A DNA stretch of 64,000 nucleotides. It comes from Pseudomonas sp. BCA17 (lineage in GTDB: Bacteria > Pseudomonadota > Gammaproteobacteria > Pseudomonadales > Pseudomonadaceae). The DNA lies in the NCBI RefSeq assembly GCF_004519405.1, contig NZ_SGWI01000004.1, positions 1-64,000 on the forward strand, given 5' to 3'. Below are positions 49,911-59,486 of this stretch, in pieces (position 1 is the first letter of the stretch; each line of letters opens with the position of its first letter). The notes beneath the pieces were generated by a model that made no database searches, had not been told where the DNA came from, and saw only the letters and a list, made by a program, of their open reading frames with translations. A program made the translations under genes and the position numbers.

Positions 49911-50690
49911 TCAGGTGCGCATCCCGCGCCCGCTCACCAGCAACCGCGCGCAACCGATATACAGCACCACGGTTGCGATCAGCATGAAGGTGATCGCCAC
50001 GCTGATCTTGATATCCGACACGCCCAGGATGCCGTAGCGAAACGCGTTGACCATATGCAGAACCGGGTTGGCCAGCGACACGGTCTGCCAGAACGGCGGC
50101 AGCAGGGTGATGGAGTAGAACACCCCGCCCAGGTAGGTCAGCGGCGTCAGCACGAAGGTCGGGATGATCGAAATATCATCGAAGTTGCGTGCAAATACGG
50201 CGTTGATAAACCCCAGCAGCGAGAAAATCGTCGCCGTCAGCACCACCACCAACAGGGTGACCCCAAGGTGATGCACCTGCAGGTGGGTGAAGAACAACGA
50301 CAGCAAGGTCACGATCACCCCGACCATCAAGCCCCGCAGAACGCCGCCCAGGGTGTAGCCGATCAGAATGGTGTGGGGCGATACCGGCGATACCATCAGC
50401 TCTTCGATGGAGCGCTGGAATTTGCTACCGAAGAAACTCGAGACCACGTTACCGTAGGAGTTGGTGATCACCGACATCATGATCAGCCCGGGCACGATGT
50501 ACTCCATGTAGGTAAAACCACCCATGTCGCCGATCTGGCGGCCGATCAGGTTACCGAAGATCACGAAGTACAGGACCATGGTGATCGCCGGCGGCAGCAG
50601 GGTCTGCGGCCAGATCCGGGTAAAGCGCTTCACTTCGCGATAGACGATGGTTTGCAGGGCAACGAGGTTGGGTTGCAGTTCGGAACTCAT
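49911..50690 (-). CDS. ABC-2 type export permease (YadH-like)
   Basis: A 259-residue membrane protein with six spans. IEELMVSPVSPHTILIGYTLGGVLRGL near residue 95 and TPLTYLGGVFYSITLLPPFWQTVSLANPVLHMVNAFRYG near 180 are the ABC-2 signature. It pairs with the ATPase gene upstream, overlapping it by 4 bp. YadGH-type exporters are conserved but of unclear substrate. Order ATPase-permease-GST matches PA2811-PA2813. Confidence 0.85.
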   Translation of the reverse strand: MSSELQPNLVALQTIVYREVKRFTRIWPQTLLPPAITMVLYFVIFGNLIGRQIGDMGGFTYMEYIVPGLIMMSVITNSYGNVVSSFFGSKFQRSIEELMVSPVSPHTILIGYTLGGVLRGLMVGVIVTLLSLFFTHLQVHHLGVTLLVVVLTATIFSLLGFINAVFARNFDDISIIPTFVLTPLTYLGGVFYSITLLPPFWQTVSLANPVLHMVNAFRYGILGVSDIKISVAITFMLIATVVLYIGCARLLVSGRGMRT

Positions 50691-51619
50691 ACCGCCACCT
50701 TCGCCAGATTTTTCTCCACCAGGGACACGAACAACTCCTCAAGGCGATTGGTTTTGTTACGCAGGCTCAGCACTTCAATGTTCTGAGTCGCCAATTGGGT
50801 GAACAGCGCGGTGATGCCCATGGCCTTGTCCACCTGGACTTCCAGGGTGTGGCCATCGACCAGCCGGCTTGGGTAACCAAGCAACTGCGGCGGCGCCGAC
50901 AGGTTGTTTTTCAGGTCCAGCAGGAAGGTTTCCACATGCAACTGGCCCAGCAGGTTACGCATGCTGGTGTTCTCGACGATGGTGCCGTGGTCGATGATGC
51001 CGATGTTGCGGCACAGTTGCTCAGCCTCTTCCAGGTAATGGGTAGTGAGGATGATGGTAATGCCCTGCTCGTTCAGCTCGGTGAGAAAGGTCCACATCGA
51101 GCGACGCAGTTCGATGTCCACGCCTGCGGTCGGTTCATCGAGGATCAGCAGGCGTGGTTGATGAACCAGCGCACGGGCAATCATCAAGCGGCGCTTCATA
51201 CCCCCGGACAGCGAGCGCGATGGCACGTCGCGCTTGTCCCACAAGCCCAATTGGGTGAGGTACTGCTCGGCGCGCTCCTTGGCGACTTTGGCCGGGATGC
51301 CGTAGTAGCCGGCCTGGGTCACGACGATGTCGAAGGTCTTTTCGAACTGGTTGAAATTGAACTCCTGGGGTACCACGCCGATGGAGCGCTTGAGCGCCGC
51401 CGGGGATTTGTCCAGGTCATGACCAAAGATATTCACGGTGCCGCTGGTCTTGTTGACCAGGGTCGAGAGAATACCGATGGTGGTGGACTTGCCGGCGCCG
51501 TTGGGGCCGAGCAAGGCGAAGAAGTCACCTTCGGCAACGTCCAGATCGATACCACTCAAGGCCTGGAAACCGTTGCCGTAGGTTTTGGTTAGCTGCCGGA
51601 TGGACAGAGCGGAACTCAT
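50687..51619 (-). CDS. ABC exporter ATPase (YadG-like)
   Basis: A 310-residue ATPase: Walker A GPNGAGKST near residue 38, signature LSGGMKRRLMIARAL near 138, Walker B LLILDEPTAGVD near 158 and switch His in TTHYLEEAEQL. A C-terminal extension of about 80 residues (from NTSMRNLLGQL) is typical of the drug and daunorubicin-type exporter class. It is coupled to the permease by an ATGA overlap. The transported substrate is not known. Confidence 0.87.
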   Translation of the reverse strand: MSSALSIRQLTKTYGNGFQALSGIDLDVAEGDFFALLGPNGAGKSTTIGILSTLVNKTSGTVNIFGHDLDKSPAALKRSIGVVPQEFNFNQFEKTFDIVVTQAGYYGIPAKVAKERAEQYLTQLGLWDKRDVPSRSLSGGMKRRLMIARALVHQPRLLILDEPTAGVDIELRRSMWTFLTELNEQGITIILTTHYLEEAEQLCRNIGIIDHGTIVENTSMRNLLGQLHVETFLLDLKNNLSAPPQLLGYPSRLVDGHTLEVQVDKAMGITALFTQLATQNIEVLSLRNKTNRLEELFVSLVEKNLAKVAV

Positions 51620-51751
51620 ATCGGATTACGCACCAAAGAAGGGAATAGAAGAAATAGATGAGGGCGCATCGCAGGTAGTTCAACCCGCGATGCACGGGCA
51701 TGGTGCGTGCCCACGTCGCACAAGTACAGTCACCCGTATTAATAGTAGGTA

Positions 51752-52369
51752 TTAAGTCAACGCGGTCATCACCGCTTTGCGGTAGGCCGGGCGTTGCTGC
51801 AAACGCTGGTACCAGGCTTCCAGATGGGGCATTGCAGGGCGCTCGATAGGCATTTCGAACCAGGCATAAACGAAGCAGCCCAGGGGAATATCGCCCATGC
51901 CGAATGCGTCGCCGGACAGGTAAGGCTGTTCGGCCAGGGCCTTGTCCACGGTAGCCAATGCATCGATACAGGCCTGGCGCCCCGCGTTGATGCTGTCCCA
52001 GTTCTGTTTTTCCGCCGGGGTACGCACGATGCCCCAGAACACTGCCTTGAACGGCTCGGCGAGGGTCGACGTGGTCCAGTCCATCCACTTTTCGGCATTG
52101 GCGCGGGCTTGCAGGTCGCTCGGGTAAAACGCCGACGCATGCTTGGCGCACAGGTAACGCACGATGGTGTTGGATTCCCACAGCACAAAGTCACCATCTT
52201 CGATCACCGGCACCCGGCCATTGGGATTCATTGCCCGGTATTGCGGCGTGTCGACCACACCAAAAGCCCCGCCCGCATCAATTGCCTCATAGTCCAGGCC
52301 GAGCTCCTCGGCACACCACAGTGCTTTCCTGACATTTGATGAATTTTTACGACCCCAGATTTTCAGCAT
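51752..52369 (-). CDS. Glutathione S-transferase family protein
   Basis: A 205-residue two-domain GST. The thioredoxin-like part carries IWGRKNSSNVRKALWCAEELGLDYEAID with Ser8-Ser9 as likely glutathione-activating residues, NPNGRVPVIEDGDFVLWESNTIVRYL with the cis-Pro and the ES glutathione site, then a helical domain. The substrate is unknown. It stands in the PA2813 position beside the ABC exporter, with a 132-bp gap between them that shows no gene. Confidence 0.85.
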   Translation of the reverse strand: MLKIWGRKNSSNVRKALWCAEELGLDYEAIDAGGAFGVVDTPQYRAMNPNGRVPVIEDGDFVLWESNTIVRYLCAKHASAFYPSDLQARANAEKWMDWTTSTLAEPFKAVFWGIVRTPAEKQNWDSINAGRQACIDALATVDKALAEQPYLSGDAFGMGDIPLGCFVYAWFEMPIERPAMPHLEAWYQRLQQRPAYRKAVMTALT

Positions 52370-52425
52370 GACCGCGCCTTATCGTGAATGAACATGGCTT
52401 GATGAATGCAGCAGCATACGCCGGT

Positions 52426-53085
52426 TCACCCGCGGCTTAAATCGCTGTGCATATCGCCCAGCAGGGTCGGCATGTCCCCGGTAAACAGGTGTGGGTAACA
52501 CTGCTGAATGTGGGCGAAGAAAAGCGCTTCGGGCACGTCGGCAAACTGCCCGTGGTCCAGCACGTATTCCATCGAACGCCGGCCCTGGCGGTTGAATGCG
52601 TGGAACACGCTGTCGTGAAGGCCATCGAACTCCAGCGGCGGTACATCGAACAACTCGCACAGTTGCTGGTTGAACGCCGGCGTCGCCTTGACCCAGCGGC
52701 CACGCAGGTACAACTCGGTGTAGCCATGCATGGCGAACACATCACTCTTGAGCAGTGCGATCAGGCGGGGGGTCGACAGATGATTGCGCACATCCGCCAG
52801 GCCGATGCGCGCCGGGATACCGCAGTGGCGGGCACAGGCGGCAAGCAAGGTGGCCTTGGGCACGCAGTAGCTCTCGCCGGCGGCCAGGGCGAAGCTGGCC
52901 TTGAGGCTGTCAGGATCATGGCTGAATGTGTAAGGGTTATAGCGAATCGCCTCACGCACGGCGTAGTAAAGACTGACTGCCTGGTCACATAAATCCGCGC
53001 TGGGACCGCGATGTTTTTCGGCGAACTCCACCACTGCGGGGTGGTCACTATCGATGAAGCGGCTGGGACGCAGGTACGTATCCAT
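52426..53085 (-). CDS. Transglutaminase-like cysteine protease-fold protein
   Basis: A 219-residue cytoplasmic protein with a transglutaminase core. The Cys is in GESYCVPKATLLAACARHCGIPARIGLADV and the His in AMHGYTELYLRGRWVKATPAFN. The third residue is less clear, since KATPAFN replaces the usual W-x-x-D-P. The start at 53085 (MDTYLRPSRFID) follows GGAG; the longer frame to 53190 covers non-conserved residues. Many bacterial members are peptidases or amidases of unknown target. Confidence 0.78.
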   Translation of the reverse strand: MDTYLRPSRFIDSDHPAVVEFAEKHRGPSADLCDQAVSLYYAVREAIRYNPYTFSHDPDSLKASFALAAGESYCVPKATLLAACARHCGIPARIGLADVRNHLSTPRLIALLKSDVFAMHGYTELYLRGRWVKATPAFNQQLCELFDVPPLEFDGLHDSVFHAFNRQGRRSMEYVLDHGQFADVPEALFFAHIQQCYPHLFTGDMPTLLGDMHSDLSRG

Positions 53086-53275
53086 AAGCGTTATCTCCGA
53101 GACAAGCCTGGAGTCTAACGACAGGGCTGCCCTGGCAATAACGACGATTCGGCCAAATGTCGGCGCCTGGTGAGGGTGCTCCCAGTACAACTCGTTACAC
53201 CCTGATCACCGCGCTTTTTCGGATGCCGACTAAGCTCCAAGGTGGTTTCGCCCCTGGTTTCACGGAGGATTGAAT

Positions 53276-55723
53276 ATGCTGTTGTTGTGGATACTGGTTC
53301 TAGTGCTCGGTATTGCCTACCTGGCACACCGTCGCACCGCGCCCCTGCCCGCCTTGGGCGTGGTCGCCGTTTACCTGCTGGCGATGGGCGCCTGGAGCCA
53401 TGCACCGGGCTGGCTGCTGCTGATCTTCTGGGTGCTGATCGCGGCCGTGGCCGCGCCTCTGCTGCTGCCCGACCTGCGCCGCCAATACTTCACCAAGCCG
53501 CTGTTCAACTGGTTCCAGAAAGTCCTGCCGCCGATGTCCGAGACCGAGCGCGATGCGATCGATGCCGGCACCGTGTGGTGGGATGGCGAACTGTTCAGCG
53601 GCCGCCCCGACTGGGACAAGTTGCTGGCTTATCCCAAGGCGCAGCTGACTGAAGAAGAACAGGCGTTCATCGACGGCCCCACCGAAGAACTCTGCGCCAT
53701 GGTCAGTGACTGGGAAATCGGCCAGGCCATGGACCTGCCGCCCGCCGCCTGGGAGCACATCAAGACTCATGGCTTCTTCGCGCTGATCATCCCCAAGGAG
53801 TACGGCGGCAAAGGCTTCTCTGCCTATGCCCACTCCCAGGTGGCGATGAAGCTGGCCACCCGCAGCGGCGACCTCGCCTCGACCGTGATGGTGCCCAACT
53901 CCCTCGGCCCGGCCGAGTTGCTGCTGCATTACGGCACCGACGAACAACGCAACCACTACCTGCCGCGCCTGGCGCGTGGCGATGATATTCCCTGCTTCGC
54001 CCTGACTGGCCCGTTGGCCGGCTCCGATGCGGGCGCGATGCCCGACACCGGTGTGATCTGCAAGGGCGAATGGGAAGGCAAGGAAACACTCGGCCTGCGC
54101 CTGAATTGGGAAAAACGCTACATCACCCTCGGCCCGGTCGCAACGCTGCTCGGCCTGGCCTTCAAGGCTCATGACCCGGACCATCTGCTGGGTGAAGAAG
54201 AAGACCTGGGTATCAGCCTCGCGCTGATCCCCACCGACACTCCGGGCGTGGAAATCGGCCGCCGCCACCTGCCCCTGGGTGCCGCGTTCATGAACGGCCC
54301 GAACTCCGGCAAGGATGTGTTCATCCCGCTGGAATTCCTCATCGGTGGCCGGGAAATGCTCGGCAAAGGCTGGATGATGCTGATGAATTGCCTGTCGGTA
54401 GGCCGTTCGATTTCGCTGCCTGCCGTGGGCACCGGCGCCGCCAAGTTCACCAGCCTGGTGACCGGCCAGTACGCTCAGGTACGCGAACAGTTCAACGTAC
54501 CGCTGTCGGCCTTCGAAGGTATCCAGGAAGCCCTGGCGCGCATCGGCGGCAACGCCTGGCTGATGGACAGCGCACGCATGCTTACCGCCAACGCCGTGGA
54601 CCTAGGGGAAAAACCGTCGGTGCTGTCGGCGATCCTCAAGTACCACCTTACCGAACGCGGTCGCGAGTGCATCAGCCACGCCATGGATGTGCACGGCGGC
54701 AAGGGCATCATCATGGGCCCGAACAACTACCTGGGCCGTAACTGGCAGGGCGCGCCGATTTTCATCACCGTCGAAGGCGCGAACATCCTGTCGCGTAACC
54801 TGATGATCTTCGGCCAGGGCGCCATTCGCTGCCATCCGTTCGTGCTCAAGGAAATGGCCCTGGCCGGTCGCGAAGACCATGACCAGGCACTCAAGGAGTT
54901 CGATGGCCTGCTGCTGCAGCACATCGGTTTCGCCGTGAGCAACGCCGCCAGCACGCTGGTCCTGAACCTCGGTGCAGGGCATTTCGAGAAAGCCCCGGGC
55001 AACCGCTTGAGCCAGGGTTACTTCCGCGCCTTGAACCGCCAGGCCGCTGCGTTCGCCCTGCTCGCCGACTTGAGCATGATGCTGCTCGGCGGCGAATTGA
55101 AACGTCGTGAACGCCTCTCGGCACGCCTGGGCGATGTGCTGAGCCATATGTACCTGGCATCGGCCGCGCTCAAGCGTTATCACGACCTGGATTCGCCGGA
55201 CCACCTGGAGCCGCTGTTCGCCTGGGCCATGGAAGAAAGCCTCGGCAAGTCGGAGCGTGCACTGGATGAACTGTTGAGCAACTTCCCGAACAAAGTACTC
55301 GGTTGCCTGTTGCGGGTGATCGTATTCCCGTTCGGGCGTCGCCATACCGGGCCGTCCGATGCGCTGGATGCCGAAGTGGCCGCAGTGATCGGCCGTGCCA
55401 AGGGCGATCCGACCCTGGAGGAGTTGCTGGCCGGCTGCTACCGCCCGCAATCGGCGGACGATCCGGTGGGCGCACTGCAACACGCCTACGACCTGCTCGG
55501 TGCCAGCCATCCATTGCAGAAAAAACTGCACGCTGCACTCAAAAGCGGCCAGGTCAGGCCGACTGCGGGCGAACACGTCATCGATGCCGCGCTGGACGCG
55601 GGTGCGCTGCAGGCCGCCGAAGCGCAGACGCTGCGTGAGGCTGAAGCCGCACGGCGCAAGGTGATCGACGTGGACGACTTCAGCAAGGAAGAACTGGCCA
55701 AGGCTGAGGGTAAAGTCCGCTGA
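53276..55723 (+). CDS. fadE: Acyl-CoA dehydrogenase FadE
   Basis: An 815-residue enzyme of the YafH/FadE type that does the first step of beta-oxidation. Two N-terminal membrane spans (LLLWILVLVLGIAYLAH and LLLIFWVLIAAVAAPLLL) anchor it. The dehydrogenase core shows IIPKEYGGKGFSAYAHSQV near residue 165, CFALTGPLAGSD near 235 and AMDVHGGKGIIMGPNNYLGRNWQGAPIFITVEGANI near 470, where GlyGlu-like VEGAN carries the likely catalytic Glu. A further 200-residue C-terminal domain is specific to this type. ATG 53276 follows GGAGG; a TTG two codons earlier is in frame. It matches PA2815. Confidence 0.92.
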   Translation: MLLLWILVLVLGIAYLAHRRTAPLPALGVVAVYLLAMGAWSHAPGWLLLIFWVLIAAVAAPLLLPDLRRQYFTKPLFNWFQKVLPPMSETERDAIDAGTVWWDGELFSGRPDWDKLLAYPKAQLTEEEQAFIDGPTEELCAMVSDWEIGQAMDLPPAAWEHIKTHGFFALIIPKEYGGKGFSAYAHSQVAMKLATRSGDLASTVMVPNSLGPAELLLHYGTDEQRNHYLPRLARGDDIPCFALTGPLAGSDAGAMPDTGVICKGEWEGKETLGLRLNWEKRYITLGPVATLLGLAFKAHDPDHLLGEEEDLGISLALIPTDTPGVEIGRRHLPLGAAFMNGPNSGKDVFIPLEFLIGGREMLGKGWMMLMNCLSVGRSISLPAVGTGAAKFTSLVTGQYAQVREQFNVPLSAFEGIQEALARIGGNAWLMDSARMLTANAVDLGEKPSVLSAILKYHLTERGRECISHAMDVHGGKGIIMGPNNYLGRNWQGAPIFITVEGANILSRNLMIFGQGAIRCHPFVLKEMALAGREDHDQALKEFDGLLLQHIGFAVSNAASTLVLNLGAGHFEKAPGNRLSQGYFRALNRQAAAFALLADLSMMLLGGELKRRERLSARLGDVLSHMYLASAALKRYHDLDSPDHLEPLFAWAMEESLGKSERALDELLSNFPNKVLGCLLRVIVFPFGRRHTGPSDALDAEVAAVIGRAKGDPTLEELLAGCYRPQSADDPVGALQHAYDLLGASHPLQKKLHAALKSGQVRPTAGEHVIDAALDAGALQAAEAQTLREAEAARRKVIDVDDFSKEELAKAEGKVR

Positions 55724-55742
55724 GTCGAGCGGTCATATAATT

Positions 55743-55779
55743 ACGGGCGCTTGAGCTATATACTCTCGCGCCCGTTTTT
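55743..55779 (+). terminator. Terminator after fadE
   Basis: ACGGGCGC (55743-55750) pairs with GCGCCCGT (55768-55775), then TTTT to 55779. The 17-nt loop contains TATATACT. It lies 20 bp after the fadE stop and 20 bp before the next gene. Confidence 0.75.
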
Positions 55780-55798
55780 GCTTTAGAGGACTTATCTC

Positions 55799-56206
55799 GT
55801 GTCCAACGCCGTTGCCGATCATCTCGTCTTGCTCGACCACCTGCGCAGCATCCTGGTTGCCGTCGGCGAAGCCGAACAGGTACCCGAGGAAAGCCATGCG
55901 CTGTTCCTTGAGCGTTTCGACGAACTGCGCGCCCTGCTGCCGGTCGACCCAATCGAAAGCCAGTACCTGGGCCAGGACCTGATGAGCCAGGTCATCCTGC
56001 GTTACCCGCAAATTGCCCATCTGGTGCCGCGCGACCTGCTGTGGTTCTTTGGCGGCGATTGCCTGCATTTCATGCCGGACGAAGAGCTGGAGATGTACCA
56101 GGCCCTGGAAGAGCGTCGCTATGAGGCCGAACAGAACGACGAACCGTTCGACTGGAACCAGGAAAAGCAACTGCTGGCCATGCCGGATGACCAAAGCAAG
56201 CACTGA
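55799..56206 (+). CDS. PA2817-like conserved protein
   Basis: A 135-residue acidic protein (SNAVADHLVLLDHLRSILVAVGEAEQ at the start, ending YEAEQNDEPFDWNQEK...) with no signal peptide or recognised catalytic motif. The start is GTG at 55799 with AGAGGA nine bases before it. It sits after fadE behind a terminator, as PA2817 follows PA2815-PA2816 in PAO1. Its function is unknown. Confidence 0.72.
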   Translation: MSNAVADHLVLLDHLRSILVAVGEAEQVPEESHALFLERFDELRALLPVDPIESQYLGQDLMSQVILRYPQIAHLVPRDLLWFFGGDCLHFMPDEELEMYQALEERRYEAEQNDEPFDWNQEKQLLAMPDDQSKH

Positions 56207-56222
56207 GGCCGTCACAGAATGC

Positions 56223-56251
56223 ATGCGTAAGGGGTTTGCCCTCTTACGCAT
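56223..56251. terminator. Hairpin between convergent genes
   Basis: ATGCGTAAGGGG (56223-56234) and the near-complement CCCTCTTACGCAT (56239-56251) form a stem with one bulged T. It lies 17 bp after the PA2817-like stop and 15 bp before the end of the LysR gene. Only a short T-run follows. Confidence 0.6.
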
Positions 56252-56265
56252 TTCCAACCGCGCTT

Positions 56266-57198
56266 CTAGCGTCGACGCAATGTCGGCTCAGTCGCCATGC
56301 ACTCCACCAGGTAATCAATAAACACGCGCAATTTCGGCGGCAGATAGCGCGTCGGCGAATGCAGCAACCACGCCTCGCCGTGGTAGGACGCAATAAAATC
56401 CCACTCCGGCAGTACCTGTACCAAACGCCCCTCCTCCATGGCATGCCGCGCAGTGAAGTACGGCAAGCTGCCAATACCCACATGCTGCAACACCGCATCC
56501 AGCCGCACCCCGGTATGGTTCGCCGCGTAACGCCCACGCACCCCTACGGTCACGGTTTTGCTGCCCTGGCGGAATTTCCAGCGGGAATCTCCCGGGGTCT
56601 CACCCAGGTAAATGCAACTGTGCTCCAGCAAATCATGGGGATGCAGGGGCGTACCCTGCTCGGCCAAATAGTCCGGCGTCGCGCACAATAAATGCTCGAT
56701 GGGCAACAACTGCCGGCCCACCAGGCCCGGCGGCGGGCTGTCGGTGATGCGGATGCTCAGGTCGACGTTGTCATCAATCATATCGACATGCCGATCCTCC
56801 AGGATCAGTTGCACATCCACCTTGGGGTAGCGCCGCAAAAACTCCGGCATGTGCGGATGTACCACAAACCGCCCCACCGCCTTCGGCACGCTGACCCGCA
56901 CCAGGCCCTCGGCTTCATGGGTGAATTGACCGCTGATTTCCATCACCGAACGCGCCGCGCTCACCATCTCGCGGCAGCGCTTGAACACTTCCTCGCCCCC
57001 CTCGCTCAAGCGCAACTTGCGTGTGGTGCGTTGCAACAGCCGCGTGGCCAGGGCCTGTTCCAGGCGCGAGATGCTGCGGCTCACTGCCGAGGGCGAAACG
57101 CTCAGTTGCCGCGCGGCCTCGGAGAAGCTGCCGGTTTCCACCACCTTGACGAAAATCGCCATTTCACCCAGCAGCGGCAAAGGAAGATTGATGCTCAT
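56266..57198 (-). CDS. LysR-family transcriptional regulator
   Basis: A 310-residue LysR regulator. The winged helix is LGEMAIFVKVVETGSFSEAARQLSVSPSAVSRSISRLEQAL (about 10-50) and the effector domain starts near residue 92. ATG 57198 (MSINLPLPLL) is chosen; an in-frame ATG at 57213 is possible. It is divergent from alaX with a 90-bp gap, so alaX is a candidate target. The closest subgroup as I recall it is the CrgA/DmlR-type of the LysR family. Confidence 0.83.
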   Translation of the reverse strand: MSINLPLPLLGEMAIFVKVVETGSFSEAARQLSVSPSAVSRSISRLEQALATRLLQRTTRKLRLSEGGEEVFKRCREMVSAARSVMEISGQFTHEAEGLVRVSVPKAVGRFVVHPHMPEFLRRYPKVDVQLILEDRHVDMIDDNVDLSIRITDSPPPGLVGRQLLPIEHLLCATPDYLAEQGTPLHPHDLLEHSCIYLGETPGDSRWKFRQGSKTVTVGVRGRYAANHTGVRLDAVLQHVGIGSLPYFTARHAMEEGRLVQVLPEWDFIASYHGEAWLLHSPTRYLPPKLRVFIDYLVECMATEPTLRRR

Positions 57199-57288
57199 GA
57201 CGCACAGGTCCATTGATATTTGAACGGATTATCACTCATCTACGCACTATTTATACTGCTGCTAGAACCCTGATGCGGATGTAACCCG

Positions 57289-57915
57289 ATGACCGAGCGC
57301 CTGTTCTTTACCCACGACCACCTGACAGCCGAACTTGAAGTGCTCGCCTGCACACCGCACGAGGATCGGTTTGCAGTCACCTTGCATTCGACGATCTTTC
57401 ATCCCCAAGGTGGCGGGCAGCCCTCCGACACCGGTTGGCTCGGTGAAAGCAACGTACTGCATGTGACCCAGGAAGCCGACCGCCTCGTTCACTACGTGGA
57501 CAAGCCAGTTGCGCTGGGGACCGTCACCGCACGGGTCGACGAACGACGCCGCGCCCTCTACACCCGCCTGCATTCTGCCGGGCACCTGATCGGTAATGCC
57601 GGGGAAAACCTGGGCTGGATGCCGATCAAGGCGCATCACTGGCCGGGCGAAGGCAAAATCACATTTATCCGCGGGGAAACAGCACAAGCCATAGATGCCG
57701 GGGTAATCCAGCAGCAGATCGATCAATGGGTCGCCGCTGACTATTCGCGTTACATGACGTTGGAAGACGGTAAGCGGGAGGTCGGGTTCGGCGCGTTGCC
57801 GGCGTATGCCTGCGGCGGCACACACGTGCAATGGCTGAGCGAATTGGGCCAGGTAACGATCCTGGCCCTGTCGGAGAAAAAAGGCACGCTGTCGGTGCGC
57901 TACAGCCTGGATTAA
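57289..57915 (+). CDS. alaX: Alanyl-tRNA editing protein AlaX
   Basis: A 208-residue trans-editing enzyme that hydrolyses Ser-tRNA-Ala or Gly-tRNA-Ala made by AlaRS mistakes. Zinc and catalytic motifs are HxxxH in RLHSAGHLIGNAGE (about residue 98) and Cys-His in CGGTHVQWL (about 178). FHPQGGGQPSDTGWL near 37 is the AlaX-M signature that distinguishes it from the short AlaX-S. ATG 57289. It converges on phoD with a 4-bp overlap and is divergent from a LysR gene. Confidence 0.9.
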   Translation: MTERLFFTHDHLTAELEVLACTPHEDRFAVTLHSTIFHPQGGGQPSDTGWLGESNVLHVTQEADRLVHYVDKPVALGTVTARVDERRRALYTRLHSAGHLIGNAGENLGWMPIKAHHWPGEGKITFIRGETAQAIDAGVIQQQIDQWVAADYSRYMTLEDGKREVGFGALPAYACGGTHVQWLSELGQVTILALSEKKGTLSVRYSLD

Positions 57916-59486
57916 AGCGCAATCGCCCCCGCTCGCCCCGCCTCCACCACAAATGTCTTGAGGGTCGATACCGTGGCGGTGGGGTCTCGCGGGTCGCTAA
58001 TCACCCGGAAGCTCGTCAACATTTTCTGCTCCTCCAGCGCCACCGACACATAGCCGCGCTGACGGCTGTCGAAGAACTTCACATGGGGGTTGAGCGGCAG
58101 GATCTGGGTGAAGGCGTCAAACGGCGGGCCGTCGGACGTCACTGAAGTGCCGACGAATTCGGTCGCGACAACGGGTGAGTCCAGGTCACCGGCGTCAGCG
58201 TGCAGATCCGTGGTCCAGAACGAGTGGATATCGCCGCCCCAGAACACCGGGTTTTTCACCTGTCGATGCTGGATCGACGCCAACATGCGCTCGCGGTTGG
58301 CCATATAGCCGTCCCACCCATCGGTCCAGCGCCCAGGCTTGTGGTTGGTCAGATCGCGTTGAGTCAGCGGTGCCACTAACAGGTCCTGGGCGATGACATT
58401 CCACTGCGCCTTTGATTCGGCGAACCCTCGGTCCAGCCAGGCCTCCTGCTCCCAGCCGAGCATCGTGCGGTTGGGCGCGCGCAAGTCGGTGCAGGTAGTG
58501 TCGGCGACATGCCCCTGGTGACTGCCGTTGGGGAGAATGCACGGCTGTTCCGAACGGTATTGGCGCCCGTCCAGTACATGGAAGCGCGCTAGTCGGCCGT
58601 AGTCCAGGCGCCGATAGATGCGCATATCCGGTCCTCTCGGCACGCTGCCCGCGCGCAGTGGCATATGCTCGTAAAAGGCTTGGTAGGCTGCCGCCCGTTG
58701 CTGCAGGAATTGCTTCACCGATACTTTCGGGTCCTGGGACCAGCGATTGGCGTAGTCGTTCTGTACCTCGTGGTCATCCCAGGTCGCCACGCTGGGCGCG
58801 GCGGCGTGCAAGGCCTGCAGGTCCGGGTCGGTTTTGTACAACGCGTAACGGTTGCGATAGTCGCTCAGGCTCACTGCGTTGCCACTGCCGTGCGGGCGAA
58901 TGATCTTGCCGGAGTCAACCGCGTAGGAACTGTCGTAGATGTAGTCGCCAAGGAAAAACACCAAGTCGGGCTGCTCTGACGCGAGGTGACGGTAGGCGCT
59001 GAAATACCCGCGCTCCCAATGCGAGCACGATACAAACCCCACCCTCGCCGATGCCATTGCATGCAATGGCGGCGCGGTGCTTACCCGCCCCACCGGGCTC
59101 TGTGCCCCGAGCCCTTCGAACTGGTACCAATATGGCCTGCCTGAATCCAGCCCGGCCACCTCGATATGCACCGAATGGGCAAACCGTTCGGTCGCCATCA
59201 CCTCGCCTTGCTTGACGAGGCGCGTCATCGCCGCATCACTGGCCACCCGCCAACGCACTGGCACCGCACGGTTCAACCCACCGCGTCCATCCGCGGCATT
59301 GAACAGTGGCGCCAGGCGCGTCCAGATCACAAAACCATCCGGCAATGGGTCGCCCGATGCCACACCGAGGGTAAACGGATAGTCCACCCCGGCACTGCGG
59401 GCAAAAGGGCTGAGGATCGAAAACGCCGTCGCTAACGCAATGCCGGAGAGCACCCGGCGGCGGCCATGGTCCACTGCGCCGCTCAC
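57912..59486 (-). CDS. phoD: Tat-exported alkaline phosphatase/phosphodiesterase PhoD
   Basis: A 524-residue PhoD-family enzyme. The N-terminus RRRVLSGIALATAFSIL has the twin-arginine signal and lipid-free export site; a PhoD_N domain and the metallophosphatase core follow. Core motifs are VGFVSCSHWERGYFSAYRHL, FLGDYIYDSSYAVDSG, ATWDDHEVQNDYANRW and WGGDIHSFWTTDLHADAGD, which supply Ca/Fe ligands. It works in the periplasm to free phosphate from mono- and diesters, usually under PhoB, though no Pho box was seen. It overlaps the acetyltransferase gene by 4 bp (ATGA) and alaX at its end. Confidence 0.9.
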   Translation of the reverse strand: MSGAVDHGRRRVLSGIALATAFSILSPFARSAGVDYPFTLGVASGDPLPDGFVIWTRLAPLFNAADGRGGLNRAVPVRWRVASDAAMTRLVKQGEVMATERFAHSVHIEVAGLDSGRPYWYQFEGLGAQSPVGRVSTAPPLHAMASARVGFVSCSHWERGYFSAYRHLASEQPDLVFFLGDYIYDSSYAVDSGKIIRPHGSGNAVSLSDYRNRYALYKTDPDLQALHAAAPSVATWDDHEVQNDYANRWSQDPKVSVKQFLQQRAAAYQAFYEHMPLRAGSVPRGPDMRIYRRLDYGRLARFHVLDGRQYRSEQPCILPNGSHQGHVADTTCTDLRAPNRTMLGWEQEAWLDRGFAESKAQWNVIAQDLLVAPLTQRDLTNHKPGRWTDGWDGYMANRERMLASIQHRQVKNPVFWGGDIHSFWTTDLHADAGDLDSPVVATEFVGTSVTSDGPPFDAFTQILPLNPHVKFFDSRQRGYVSVALEEQKMLTSFRVISDPRDPTATVSTLKTFVVEAGRAGAIAL